NCBI GenBank assembly: GCA_003427395.1
Contig: BFEA01000738.1
Span: forward strand, 448,442-487,337
Reading direction: 5' to 3'
Length of the DNA stretch: 38,896 bases
Source of the DNA: Chara braunii
Lineage: Eukaryota; Streptophyta; Charophyceae; Charales; Characeae
Shown: piece after piece, positions 20,562 through 30,266 of the stretch
Layout of the letters: the number at the start of each line of letters is the position of its first letter
How positions within the stretch are numbered: position 1 is the first letter of the stretch
The notes under the pieces: model-generated
What the model was told of the DNA's origin: nothing
Seen by the model: only the letters and a program-made list of their open reading frames with translations
The model's database searches: none
Made by a program: the position numbers and the translations under genes

Positions 20562-20910
20562 TCACTGCTTACCAGCTGGTTTGTCTCTCCGCTCCTTAAT
20601 CGGTGAAGTTGGCGCGGGCAAGGCGAACACGTTGAGAGCTTGAGTGTCGGCGGCAATTTTTTTCGGGGACGTGACATCTTGTCGTTCCCCGATCTCGCCT
20701 TCTCCTTCGCTGGCGATGGTCGGCAGCAGCATCGGAGAGTTCGTTGGCGAGAAAGCCACGACAGATCCCGCGGAAGGTTTGATGTGGAGAGGGTCGTCGA
20801 CACCAGGCGTCGAGGACGGCTGCGCCGACATGTGGTGGTCGTCCAGGATGCCGTCGATAACTTCTTCGACGTCAATGCGTACACTCGGTTTAGTCAGGCT
20901 TACTGCAACA
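20562..20910 (-). CDS. Probable 3' continuation of the large minus-strand gene, shifted frame
   Basis: Protein-like, low-complexity coding: LTKPSVRIDVEEVIDGILDD, then Ser/Pro/Thr-rich stretches ending KERRDKPAGKQ. It follows the frame that closes with TAA at 20890 but in another register. A GTAAG donor-like site lies at the frame change near 20903. A splice, a frameshift or an assembly error could all explain the change. Function unknown. Confidence 0.35.
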
Positions 20911-21484
20911 CGAGCTTCGTTGAACCGGTGCCGAAACGCTTGTGACCACCTGTGTCTCCATATCCAGTGTCGTGTCATCGTCGTCGTCGTCTTCCTCACG
21001 ATGTTCTCCGTATAGCTGCCCGAATCCGTCAGATGACTCCCCAGATCTGTCATCGTCGTCGCCAAACGTCCGTTCGTCGTCTCCAGTATCGAGTTCCCCT
21101 TTTTCCCCCTCCTTCCCTCCGAGCAACCCAGCCAACTCCATTTTTTCCCCTTCCTCTCCTTCCTCCCCTTCATCCTCTTCTTCCTCCCCTTCATCCCCTC
21201 CTTCCTCTCATTCCTCCCCTTTGTCTCCTTCCTCCCCTTCCTTCTCTTTGTCCATCACCTTGCCTTCTTCCCTTGCATGCAATCCAGCCACTTCGCCCAA
21301 ACCCGTGTCGAATTCCGACGAATGCCCTTCCCTCCCGCCGCACGCAGCCCCTCCCGCCGGCACCACAATCCCTGGTTGGCCCCCCTTGCCTGAAGAAGTT
21401 CGGATCCCGGCGAACTTCACCGTCTCCCTGTCGCCGGGCCCTCCACACATACCCTCTCGCTCCGACCGAAGCAGTTGTCGATCC
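20890..21484 (-). pseudogene. Acidic tail of the large gene, downstream side of the hAT-like insertion
   Basis: Starting beside the target duplication, the frame reads GDRQLLRSEREG, then KFAGIRTS (the in-frame stem-loop motif), and a Lys/Glu-rich stretch. A TGA at 21210-21208 interrupts it. The same frame then continues through a highly acidic segment (DDERTFGDDDD, REEDDDDDD) to TAA at 20890. Composition is simple and probably disordered. The reading frame matches that of the upstream side (22693-23223) across the insertion, which supports one ancestral protein. Confidence 0.55.
21396..21417 (+). repeat. Stem-loop motif copy 4, inside coding frame
   Basis: Arms AAGTTCG and CGAACTT are perfectly complementary around GATCCCGG. 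Relative to copy 1 the fifth stem pair changes from C-G to T-A, a compensatory change. On the minus strand it encodes KFAGIRTS. Confidence 0.85.
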
Positions 21485-21492
21485 CCCGCAGG
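21485..21492. repeat. 8-bp target-site duplication, left
   Basis: CCCGCAGG, identical to 22685-22692 and directly abutting the element end. Confidence 0.85.
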
Positions 21493-21591
21493 CAGGGTTG
21501 TCGAGCCCCGGCCCCGGGGCCCCGGCGGGGGTCCGGGGGTCCACGGGTGGGCACTCCCAACCCCGGCTCCAGACCCCCCCCCCAAAAAATC

Positions 21592-21593
21592 AA

Positions 21594-21624
<31 letters not shown>

Positions 21625-21627
21625 ATA
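21592..21627. repeat. (AATA)n microsatellite inside the hAT-like element
   Basis: About nine AAAT/AATA units. Confidence 0.95.
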
Positions 21628-21821
21628 GTGGGGGGTGCGCAGCGAGAGCACGCACCATATGGGCTAAACCCCAAAAATGGGGTTTTATGCCCCACCCCGG
21701 ACCCCCCCCGAAGCCACACCCACCACTCGTGGGACCGGGGTAGCTGCTGGTGCGGGGCCAGGGGCGGGACCAACAGCCGGCGGGGCCGGGGTTGAGTGTT
21801 GGCGGGGGCGGGGGTGCGGGG

Positions 21822-22634
21822 NNNNNNNNNNNNNNNNNNNNNNNNNNNNNNNNNNNNNNNNNNNNNNNNNNNNNNNNNNNNNNNNNNNNNNNNNNNNNNN
21901 NNNNNNNNNNNNNNNNNNNNNNNNNNNNNNNNNNNNNNNNNNNNNNNNNNNNNNNNNNNNNNNNNNNNNNNNNNNNNNNNNNNNNNNNNNNNNNNNNNNN
22001 NNNNNNNNNNNNNNNNNNNNNNNNNNNNNNNNNNNNNNNNNNNNNNNNNNNNNNNNNNNNNNNNNNNNNNNNNNNNNNNNNNNNNNNNNNNNNNNNNNNN
22101 NNNNNNNNNNNNNNNNNNNNNNNNNNNNNNNNNNNNNNNNNNNNNNNNNNNNNNNNNNNNNNNNNNNNNNNNNNNNNNNNNNNNNNNNNNNNNNNNNNNN
22201 NNNNNNNNNNNNNNNNNNNNNNNNNNNNNNNNNNNNNNNNNNNNNNNNNNNNNNNNNNNNNNNNNNNNNNNNNNNNNNNNNNNNNNNNNNNNNNNNNNNN
22301 NNNNNNNNNNNNNNNNNNNNNNNNNNNNNNNNNNNNNNNNNNNNNNNNNNNNNNNNNNNNNNNNNNNNNNNNNNNNNNNNNNNNNNNNNNNNNNNNNNNN
22401 NNNNNNNNNNNNNNNNNNNNNNNNNNNNNNNNNNNNNNNNNNNNNNNNNNNNNNNNNNNNNNNNNNNNNNNNNNNNNNNNNNNNNNNNNNNNNNNNNNNN
22501 NNNNNNNNNNNNNNNNNNNNNNNNNNNNNNNNNNNNNNNNNNNNNNNNNNNNNNNNNNNNNNNNNNNNNNNNNNNNNNNNNNNNNNNNNNNNNNNNNNNN
22601 NNNNNNNNNNNNNNNNNNNNNNNNNNNNNNNNNN
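21822..22634. other. Assembly gap (N)
   Basis: 813 undetermined bases inside the mobile element. Open frames that cross it are artefacts. Confidence 1.
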
Positions 22635-22684
22635 GAAACCCGTACCCCGGCTTGGGCCCCGGGGATCCCCGCGTGACAACCCTG

Positions 22685-22692
22685 CCCGCAGG
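22685..22692. repeat. 8-bp target-site duplication, right
   Basis: CCCGCAGG, identical to 21485-21492. Confidence 0.85.
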
Positions 22693-23223
22693 CGGCGCAT
22701 TCCCATCCCTCACCACACCGCTGTCTATTTTGGGATCACGACTCGCCACCCCCGCTCCTGACCAGCTCTGCGCGTCCGTCCTCTTTGTCCGCTCTGCACG
22801 CATTGAAGTTCGGATCCCGGTGGACTTGAACGTTTCGACCGAGCCGGCACGGAGAGCAACCAAGGCCGCCATCACCGAGCCGGCGGATGAAGTGGGCACG
22901 TTCGCTGACTGTGCCGAGCCTTCCGAACCAGGACCAGTAGACTGCTGACGCCCGAAGGCCTCCCCCGCCACCCGGCCACCGCCTTCCGCTGTTGTGGTGT
23001 CACCGTGAGACCTGCCCTCCGAACCAGGCGAGACTCCTTTGCCATCCCCAGCCTTGTCGCCCTCGTTCTCCCCACCTTCCGGTCCCCGGGACCATGTTCT
23101 TACATGCGTCCCACTGGGAGGGGGGATTTTCCAGTCCACCCTTCCCTTCGAGGGGCTCGTATTGAGGTCGTAGTAGTCCTCCGTCAGCTCCAACCAGCAC
23201 TTGTCCTCAAGTTCGGCGATCAA
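22693..23223 (-). pseudogene. Continuation of the large gene after an in-frame TGA
   Basis: In the same frame as the 729-codon ORF and directly after its TGA (23226-23224), the reading continues with LIAELEDKCWLELTEDYYDL and VDWKIPPPSG, then a Gly/Ser/Ala-rich, probably disordered tail containing FKSTGIRTS. The first 40 residues look as structured as the C-terminal part of the main ORF. The TGA is therefore more likely a nonsense mutation (CGA or TGG to TGA) than the natural end. The frame then enters the hAT-like insertion. Confidence 0.55.
22806..22827 (+). repeat. Stem-loop motif copy 5, inside coding frame
   Basis: AAGTTCG-GATCCCGG-TGGACTT. Two stem positions become T-G and G-T wobbles on the plus strand, so the fold is kept. 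On the minus strand it encodes KSTGIRTS, in the same register as copy 4. Confidence 0.8.
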
Positions 23224-25413
23224 TCACCCGGCTATGGAAATGACGGACACGTCTTCGGGTACAAAAGAGTCATTCTCGGCCCTCACTTTCTGGAGGACCA
23301 CAATTCTAGCGACGTCGACGAAGTCAGACTTCGACCCACGAGGGAGGGGCATCCATTCTCCGTCCGGGACAGCGACGGCCACGATCCACTCACCCTTTTG
23401 GATCGCCGGCTGGATGACTCCTGGATGCCAAATCATGTCATGGCCCCAGTCCGCCTCCGTGGAACGACTTTGAGGCTCAGGCAGGAAGTGAATGTTGGCA
23501 TCCTTCCAAGACAGATGATCGGGCAGGATGTCAGACCTGGGACGCAGTGAGCGATGGCCGGAGGCCAGAGCCTGCAGTCTCTGCAGCAACTTCATCGGGG
23601 TAGTGCCAGGCGCCGGGTTCACCATCGGTGACACGAGGGATGCCGGGCTTGTTGACGGACCTGCCAAGGACGACCCGGTAGTGTGCTGCGCGGGATGTGG
23701 GTCGTACTGCAGGTCGAGGCTTTCGGTGTCGCTGCCCTCCTCGTCCGCGGTCGCGTCGAACTCGATGCAGGTGGTCACCTCGTCTTCCGTGGAGATCAAG
23801 GAGGAGTAACTGCCGAACGTCAACTCCTCCTCTGACTCCACGAAGGACAGGGAGTGCAACCTCTCGAGGAAGGTCTTCGCGTTCATGCGGGAGGCGTCGT
23901 GGTAGTTGTCGAGCAACGTGAATATGTGGTCCTTGCGGCGCAAGTACTCGACGTCAGTGTCTTTCTTCGGCCGCGTTTGCAGGAACAAAAAGTCGTATAT
24001 CTTGTTCTGCTTCCTCGCACTCAACTTGAACCACATATCCTTCTTGTTGTTCCACGCATGAGCCCGAGTCTCGGTGACGACCATGAACTCACAATTGTGG
24101 GCACCCGAATTGACCTCACTTTTGACGAGATCAATTGTAAATTGCAAGAGCTTGGAGTTCCCTTCCATCGCGATGACGTGCCGTCCTGCCTTCAGTACTT
24201 CCCACAAAGATCGCGCGTGTGGCTTCCCGAGGAAGACAACACCCTCCCCCTTCTTGGTGACGGATTCGAGAAGATTAACGAATGGCGCGGGGTTGCGTTC
24301 CATGTCCCCGTACACACTGCCCCGACGTGCAGGAGAGGTATGCGACCAGTCGCAAGGGTTGAACGGGATGTCGGACACATCCGTTTGCGTAACCTTTTGT
24401 GGTAGCTGCACTGCAGCAGCGGCGCCTGCCGACAGTTTCCCCTCGTAGACAGTGGACGTGTTAGCGCACAAATCATCGCCTTTGAAGAGTATGTACATCC
24501 GGTCGTCTCCCATGTACAAATTGTTCCCGACGGGGAAGCTTTTCTTCTGTTGACTCCTCCTCACCCACTTCCCTTCCAGCAGCTTCACGAAAGAAAGATG
24601 GTTCATGGTAGCCAGAAACGAGAGGTTCTGCTCCCGCAGGACGAAAACGACGAGCATCCAATGCGATGGACACCACGTCTGAAGTTGGGAATCCAGAGTG
24701 TCGAACGTTTGTGGTTTAAAAAGCTTCAGGTCCACCGGTTCGCATAGATCGAGGACAAACGTGTGACTTTTTGTGGCAGCCACTGCCTCCTTCACCTCCG
24801 CACTTCTTATGTCTGCGTCCAAGGGGTCGTTGCCGAATGGCGCGATGGATGTCACGTCGCCCGTGTCTTCCCATTTTATGTGCACAATACCTTCAGCGAG
24901 CGCGATCTCGTGACTCTTCAGTCTACTGCCAGTCAACACGGACAGGACCTTATTGCTCCAGTCGACGGATAGCTTCTTGTGACCGACCGACTTCTCTGTC
25001 GCCTCGATCGATTTGTCGTCGTCGCAGCCCATGTAGGGCGGGCAGTCCTTGAACAACGAGGAGTCAATGACGTATTTCCTGCTTCCGTCCCACAACTCAG
25101 CATCCAAACCACGACTCTCAAACTGTCTGAAAATTGCGGACCTTGATTTCAGGAACGGGCACCTCTCGCTCCAATCCGCGTCCGGCCTCTTGTCGTGCTT
25201 GAAGTGGTAGTAGTTCCACAGACGCACTAGCACCCGGTCGCATTTCACCCAATGCACCATCTCCTGGACGCTCAGCTTTCCGAGCTTCGCCAACGCCAGG
25301 GAGCCCGCCTGGACCCAAACCACCTCGCAAGCGAGCACCTTCTTCAAGACGCGGTGTCGGAGGGCGCGGTGTCCCGGCCCTCCTTCGTGTACCAAGTCCC
25401 TACTTGGTACCAT
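23224..25413 (-). CDS. Large protein with a degenerate amino-DNA-methyltransferase-like domain
   Basis: A 729-codon ORF from ATG at 25413, with an in-frame TAG shortly upstream. A possible 3' splice site (TTACAG) lies between them, so ATG or an upstream exon could start it. Residues 15-200 form a folded, unrecognised N-terminal region. Residues 215-310 resemble the catalytic half of N6A/N4C DNA methyltransferases: HTFVLDLCEP where DPPY/DPPW is expected, then HWMLVVFVL, GKWVRRS and DRMYILFKGDD. Residues 375-430 resemble the AdoMet-binding half: NPAPFVNLLESV, then GEGVVFLGKPHA where DxFxGSG is expected, then LKAGRHVIAMEG. Both key motifs are altered, so catalysis is doubtful. A Ser/Thr/acidic linker (530-625) and a beta-rich C-terminal part (655-725) follow. 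Length and codon quality make this the best gene here. The fold call is inference from motif order. Confidence 0.65.
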   Translation of the reverse strand: MVPSRDLVHEGGPGHRALRHRVLKKVLACEVVWVQAGSLALAKLGKLSVQEMVHWVKCDRVLVRLWNYYHFKHDKRPDADWSERCPFLKSRSAIFRQFESRGLDAELWDGSRKYVIDSSLFKDCPPYMGCDDDKSIEATEKSVGHKKLSVDWSNKVLSVLTGSRLKSHEIALAEGIVHIKWEDTGDVTSIAPFGNDPLDADIRSAEVKEAVAATKSHTFVLDLCEPVDLKLFKPQTFDTLDSQLQTWCPSHWMLVVFVLREQNLSFLATMNHLSFVKLLEGKWVRRSQQKKSFPVGNNLYMGDDRMYILFKGDDLCANTSTVYEGKLSAGAAAAVQLPQKVTQTDVSDIPFNPCDWSHTSPARRGSVYGDMERNPAPFVNLLESVTKKGEGVVFLGKPHARSLWEVLKAGRHVIAMEGNSKLLQFTIDLVKSEVNSGAHNCEFMVVTETRAHAWNNKKDMWFKLSARKQNKIYDFLFLQTRPKKDTDVEYLRRKDHIFTLLDNYHDASRMNAKTFLERLHSLSFVESEEELTFGSYSSLISTEDEVTTCIEFDATADEEGSDTESLDLQYDPHPAQHTTGSSLAGPSTSPASLVSPMVNPAPGTTPMKLLQRLQALASGHRSLRPRSDILPDHLSWKDANIHFLPEPQSRSTEADWGHDMIWHPGVIQPAIQKGEWIVAVAVPDGEWMPLPRGSKSDFVDVARIVVLQKVRAENDSFVPEDVSVISIAG
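25389..25410 (+). promoter_or_regulatory. Perfect 9-bp hairpin at the ORF start
   Basis: GTACCAAGT-CCCT-ACTTGGTAC, within codons 2-9 of the 729-codon ORF. A further copy of one arm (ACTTGGTAC) lies at 25464-25472, upstream of the ATG. Possible RNA structure at the start, or a relic of an insertion end. Role unknown. Confidence 0.5.
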
Positions 25414-25713
25414 CCTTAGCTTTAGTGTTGCGATCTGTAACTACTCCCAAAAATACTATGACACTTGGTACATGGGCTGCACCATGACGTGGACCGGTCC
25501 TGCTTGGCACCTGCCTCAGCAAAAGGGTGCGCCACAGGACCTTACTTTGGTCCACACAGGCTCGGCGCCCTGCTGTACAGCAGAGCACAACCGGCCTGTA
25601 ACTGTGGTAGCCGCCGGGTCTGCCCTGGGACGCAAAGGTGAATGGGTTGGCGCAATCTTTTCTACTGCGCGCCGAGTGCTCTGTTGCCAAGTTATGGGTT
25701 AGGTGCAAGGGGT

Positions 25714-27045
25714 AGAAGTCGCTGTCGGGGAAGGAAAAGAGAAAAAGAAGAATAAAGCGACAAATTTAAACTCGTTTCTCTTGTGTGGAGAAATCTGATG
25801 ACCTCAGGTTGCTGTGATGCTATAGTTTCCTTTCCAATTTTGGATTGCCGTCATCATTATTAATATTATTATTATTGTTATTATTCCTTAATTTCCCTAT
25901 TTTCGGTTTTCCATCTGTCGATCTGACCCTTCGTAGGGAAAGGGCCGCCGATTCAGGTTTTCGGACAGTAACCGCGGTCTTATGGCCTGGGGTTCACTGA
26001 CCCTTTGTATATCGCCTGTACCAAAACTGTTTGTCTGAACCTCGCGGTGAGACTCTGGTGGCCAGGTTAAGGGGGGGCAGATACGGAGAGGACTGAAAAG
26101 ACAAAAATAAGGAAAGGGAGAAAGGGATGGAAAAAATTGGAAGTCGGGCTTTAGATTTATGTGTGGACTCGTATTACCGTTCGGGCGAGGCTGCTGCGCG
26201 GTGGAATTTCGAAACGCCATCTTTTCCTTTCCTCTATTATTACTTAGTTTTCTTTTCGCTCGTTTGTCCGATTCGGTTGCCTTTTAGCTTGTCACTTCAC
26301 AGGGAAGCCAACACTCTGAATTTGGAGCGGTGGCCCGAATTGGCTGGTTCCACTTGTTCCGTCCGAGAATGTGCGCCGACTAAGTGTTGCGTGGTCGGGC
26401 CTCAAAAGAAGGGCGACCCGCGGCCGCATCGGTAGGAAGCTTATCACCCCCCTCATGGAGGGTCATAAGCCCCCTCCTTGCCATCGGACGCAGGCACCCG
26501 AATACTGTAGTCCTAATTGTACGCTTTAAAGGGAAAAAAACGCCAATCGGTATCCCGTTATGGGACCAACGGTCTGAGTCTTTGGCAGCAATTGTGAAAG
26601 CTTGAGGAGTGGTGACGGTACAGGAATGGAACTCCGCCTGACAGTTAGGATCCAGACTGGAAATAACTTTGGGAATTAATTAATTTTCTTTTTAATTATG
26701 AATTTGTCTTTACTCTTCGGGAAAAGATCTAGGCAGGACCTACCGATTAGAGCACAGAGACCCTGGCGGGCAACGAGCCTATAAAAAAGTGATGGAGTCG
26801 AGTGTTAGGCACGTCATGAATGTCAGGCACAGTTGCTGTTCTGGGGGTTTGAGTTTCATCGAAGCGCTCTGCTGGGACAACCTTAGAGCTGGGGACGTGC
26901 TGTGCTGGACAAAGGATCGCACTCAGCGTGCTCTGCGTGCCGGAAACTGAGGCTTGCTGGGAGGTGGTTGCGGCTATAGCAAGCTACAGGCCTGCGTGTG
27001 TATTGCCTGTTGGTGTGCTATTCCGTGTGGACGCCCTAGTGTTGC
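25714..27045. other. No supported gene
   Basis: Contains an ATT-type low-complexity patch (25858-25890), a GCTTAT...ATAAGC hairpin at 26439-26470 and a TATA-like CCTATAAAAAA at 26779-26789. The TATA-like box could be a promoter for the open frame from 27046, but no other promoter element is seen. Confidence 0.4.
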
Positions 27046-27594
27046 GTGGAGGTCATAGTACTTGGTCTGACTATGGCACTGCATGGGTACAGGCCCGGGT
27101 ACTGGTACCACCAGGCCCGTTGGAAGCCAATGTCCTGGGAAGGGCCCTGGATTACCGTCATACCCAACTATGACGGTGGAGATGAGTTGGTACTGAAGAT
27201 CAATGTGGAGGGAGCAAGAGAAGGAGAGATGGAGACTAACTCGAAGTTGCAGGATGCGATCTCTGAGGCGAGAGACCGAGCGGAGAGACGCTGTAAACGA
27301 GACGGAGAGACGACAAGGCTTCAAATAACGGTGGCCTATCACGAAACTGAGACCTCGATGGACACGACGGACCTGGAACAGGTCCACCAGGATAGAGACT
27401 CAAGGGGGGAAAGTGAGATGAGCGACGCAGATCGAGAGACGGATCTGAGGTCCTGGAATAGACCAGGGGAGATCCAGAAGCATCACCGGGCGGCAGACCA
27501 AGTGGAAGGAGGACCCGAGGCCAGCTCTCGTCAATTGGCGCCCAGAGGCCGCGGAACGGGAGAGAGACAAAACAGGGGGAAAGGGCGCGTGTGA
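27046..27594 (+). CDS. Uncharacterised open frame in purine-rich DNA
   Basis: 182 codons. The first 65 have mixed, protein-like composition (KPMSWEGPWITVIPNYDGGD). The rest is charged, Arg/Glu-rich and partly a by-product of GA-rich DNA. No domain recognised. A TATA-like box lies about 260 bp upstream. May be chance or a retroelement gag-like remnant. Confidence 0.2.
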   Translation: MEVIVLGLTMALHGYRPGYWYHQARWKPMSWEGPWITVIPNYDGGDELVLKINVEGAREGEMETNSKLQDAISEARDRAERRCKRDGETTRLQITVAYHETETSMDTTDLEQVHQDRDSRGESEMSDADRETDLRSWNRPGEIQKHHRAADQVEGGPEASSRQLAPRGRGTGERQNRGKGRV

Positions 27595-29880
27595 GAGGGC
27601 AGTGGCCGGAGAGGGTCAACACGTGCTATTCTGGGAGACAAGAGGAGAGAGTCGCGTGGCACGACCGCGCGTGAAAAAGAGGGAGTCAGTGCGCAGATGA
27701 GAGAGGGGCAGGTATCACAAGCGACAACAAAGGCGAGGACCAGGGGCACGAGCACACGCGAGATCAGCGTGCGAGGAAGAGGAACTACCTGTTGATGTCA
27801 CCCTCATCTATGAGGGAGCGACAGGGAATGCCACCCGAGACTCATCCGGTCATCGTGCGAGGCATCGTTTTTCTTGAGAAACTCTGCTCGCGAGGGTCAT
27901 TCTGGGTTGGAAGCTGCTAGGCATGAAGCAGAAGGCTAACGCGTGATAAGTCAGTCAACAGAGAAGGAGGGTCAACAGAAGAGGTAGAGGCGGGAACTGA
28001 GCGAGCGTGCTGAGATGGTGATGTCAGCTGAACTGCAGCGTATGCGACGAGCCAGAGAAGTGATTGTAACTGGCGGTGCGTACGAGCGTGAGGGAGGTGC
28101 TCAGACTGCAATGTCTGTTTTGACTTCAACCGTTGCCTCTACGCGTGCTCAGAGTACTTCGAGACTGATAAGCCACGACGAGCCTCTGTGACACGCCAGA
28201 GCAACCAGCCTCCGTGACACCTTGAGTATTCGCCAAAAGTGACTCGTCTCTGTTTTATCTCGCACGCCTCTCCTGAGTAATCAGTCTTAAAGCACTTTCG
28301 GTTCGCTCGCCGAGAAGCTACGATGTAAGCATGTGAAAGAAGCAGGTATGAATAAGTTTTTTTTTTGTGTGAGGGACGCAGCTAGTTTTTCACGAACCCC
28401 GTCTAGTGGACGCCTCACTGCTCGATCTCAGCCAGAAGGTGCTTCGGCATGCTTCTGCTGGTGGTCGGCAAACGAGAGAGAAGAGTGAGAGGAAGGGTGG
28501 AGGAAGTAGAGAGTTCGGCGCAGGTTATCTTGTTGGTGTCATCAATATACAAGTCGAAGTATGCGTGCGCCGTTCGGTCAAGAACTAGCCGTTGTGAGGG
28601 TCTCACTCCTTTGAGAGCGTTTTTCACTTACTTGTTGATGCGCCTGCGCTGATGATTACCTGTCTTGCTGCCGTCGAGTGACTTCTGATCTGCGACGGGT
28701 ACTGCTACCAAAGTCATTGACACTCTTCCTTGCGAAGGTCCTGGCCAAACCCTTAGAAAAAGCGGGCGACATTACAAGATAATTTCTTCTGTTCTATTAT
28801 CATCAATTTTTTTCCTTCTCCTGTTATTTAATTGATTGGGACGATTGATCATTGATAACCGATCATCTTACAACTAGGCAAAGGTTAGGGAGGCAGTAGA
28901 CTGCATGACCGGGTGAACAGGGGAAGACCCCTGTCTCATAATGACAATCTGAAAATTTCAAGCCGCAGGAGGGATACAACATATAGACCACAAATTAAGA
29001 GAATTAACAGGGTTGGAGTTGCTGGATAGTCTTGTCATTGGCATTCGTCTATTATATGTGTCCCCTTGTATTGGGTGGCCGACAAGATCAAAGAGAGACG
29101 GGGGAGGATGGTGCAACCAGTGTATCTGTGTGCATAAACCCTTCAAAGACAGAGATTACAAATATAATTGGAGCCCTGGCTTTTTCTTCTATTTTTTTGT
29201 CAGTGTGAGACTACAAAATGTTCATTGCCCCGCGTAATTACGCTGTGTGATCTCACCGCGCATGACCGCATAGCGTGGCTGCATCGGATTGACGCATTGT
29301 ACGGGCACACTGTGCGACGGTGTGGGCGCTCGACGTGACTGCACCATGTGACTGCATCGGGTGACTGCGTGGGTGTGTGGGGGCCAAGGGTATGTGTTCG
29401 CCTTGCGTACTCACCTGATTGAATGGTTGCCAAATGGTGGTATGAGTTCGTTTGTGTCCTGAGACAAATCGAGTGTATGACTATACAAGTCCACAAAAGT
29501 CTGTGTGTGTGTATGTGGATGGGTATCCAATTGAATGTACTTGCGAGCTTGTTGGCCATGGGCGGGCTTTTTATCGCATAAGTTTAGGCTTATTTCCAGG
29601 CTCGTTGGATGGGCTCACTCTGCAAATGGAAATGAGGGGGTGATTCTTAGATTATGTTTTTCCATAGTGTTACTTCCTTTGAATGAATGGGAAAAGGGAA
29701 GTTAGGGCTGAGAAAGATCTCTTATATTCTCGTCAAGTTTTTGCTTGACGGTGATTGATTAACTTTTATCTTATTGCTGACTCACCTTATTAGTTAGAGA
29801 CAAGCCCTCGACACTTCTAAAGATTTGCAGGAGCTTTCTGTATCTCAAGGGGGGTTGTCAGATCTTTCCTTGACTTGCTA
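27595..29880. other. No supported gene
   Basis: Purine-rich to about 28.1 kb, then mixed. Short imperfect TGACTGCAT/C repeats lie at 29250-29370. I see no coding frame, RNA or element boundary that I could defend. Confidence 0.5.
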
Positions 29881-30231
29881 ATGTTGTACAAGGAGTATTG
29901 TGATGACGACATATGGTTGCTCGAGGAAGGCCCGATTTTTTAGTTCAATCAGAACCCCGATGAAAGCTATGCAGGTCCTTCATGGCCGTTTGACCCGCCT
30001 CATGTGCGACCGCTTCCTCGAAATGACTATTTGCATGACAAAAATGGTGTTGTTCGATTCCGCGAGTTGCTGGAGAGTAGGCGGTCAGCGTGGTGCACTT
30101 ACAATGACCATGAGGTGAGTAGGAGAGAAAGAGCTTTGTGTTACTGGGAGAAGGTTATCAAACATGGGGAGGAGATCATCGCCAACGGGTTGTCCTCACA
30201 ACCTCAGGAAAGTTTTTGGCCACGACCATGA
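29881..30231 (+). pseudogene. Decayed gene, exon 1 region
   Basis: One frame from ATG at 29881 reads CDDDIWLLEEGPIF, a TAG at 29941-29943, then NQNPDESYAGPSWPFDPPHV and RFRELLESRRSAWCTYNDHE. It is coherent on both sides of the stop. A consensus-like GTGAGT donor occurs at 30115, but using it would be out of phase with the next exon, so the splice is unresolved. Family not recognised. Same strand as the next two exons. Confidence 0.45.
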
Positions 30232-30266
30232 CTGCTTGAAAGCGATCAATAACCTTCTCCTCGCAG

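Larger units (their letters stand above)
21493..22684. mobile_element. hAT-like non-autonomous DNA transposon
   Basis: The left end reads CAGGGTTGTCGAGCCC. The right end, reverse-complemented, reads CAGGGTTGTCACGC followed by CCCCGGGGCCC-type sequence matching the left subterminal region. A perfect 8-bp direct repeat CCCGCAGG flanks it. CAGGG ends and 8-bp target duplications are hallmarks of the hAT superfamily. Visible content is GC-rich with an AAAT microsatellite and a GGGC...GCCC hairpin near 21660-21693. No transposase is visible, but 813 bases are N. It sits inside the coding frame of the large minus-strand gene and disrupts it. Confidence 0.8.

Noticed and set aside
21417-23223. Open frames of several hundred codons across 21.8-22.6 kb
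   Set aside because: They are produced by the run of N; only the flanking real bases can be interpreted.
18353-23226. UGA reassigned as a sense codon
   Set aside because: TAA and TAG also interrupt decayed frames here, all five TGAs are explainable by CGA decay, and every affected locus looks like degenerate repeat-associated sequence.
27535-27552. TTGGCGCCC as a tRNA-Lys-type primer-binding site of an LTR retrotransposon
   Set aside because: Only about eight bases match a primer tRNA end, no LTR pair was found around it, and it lies inside an open frame.
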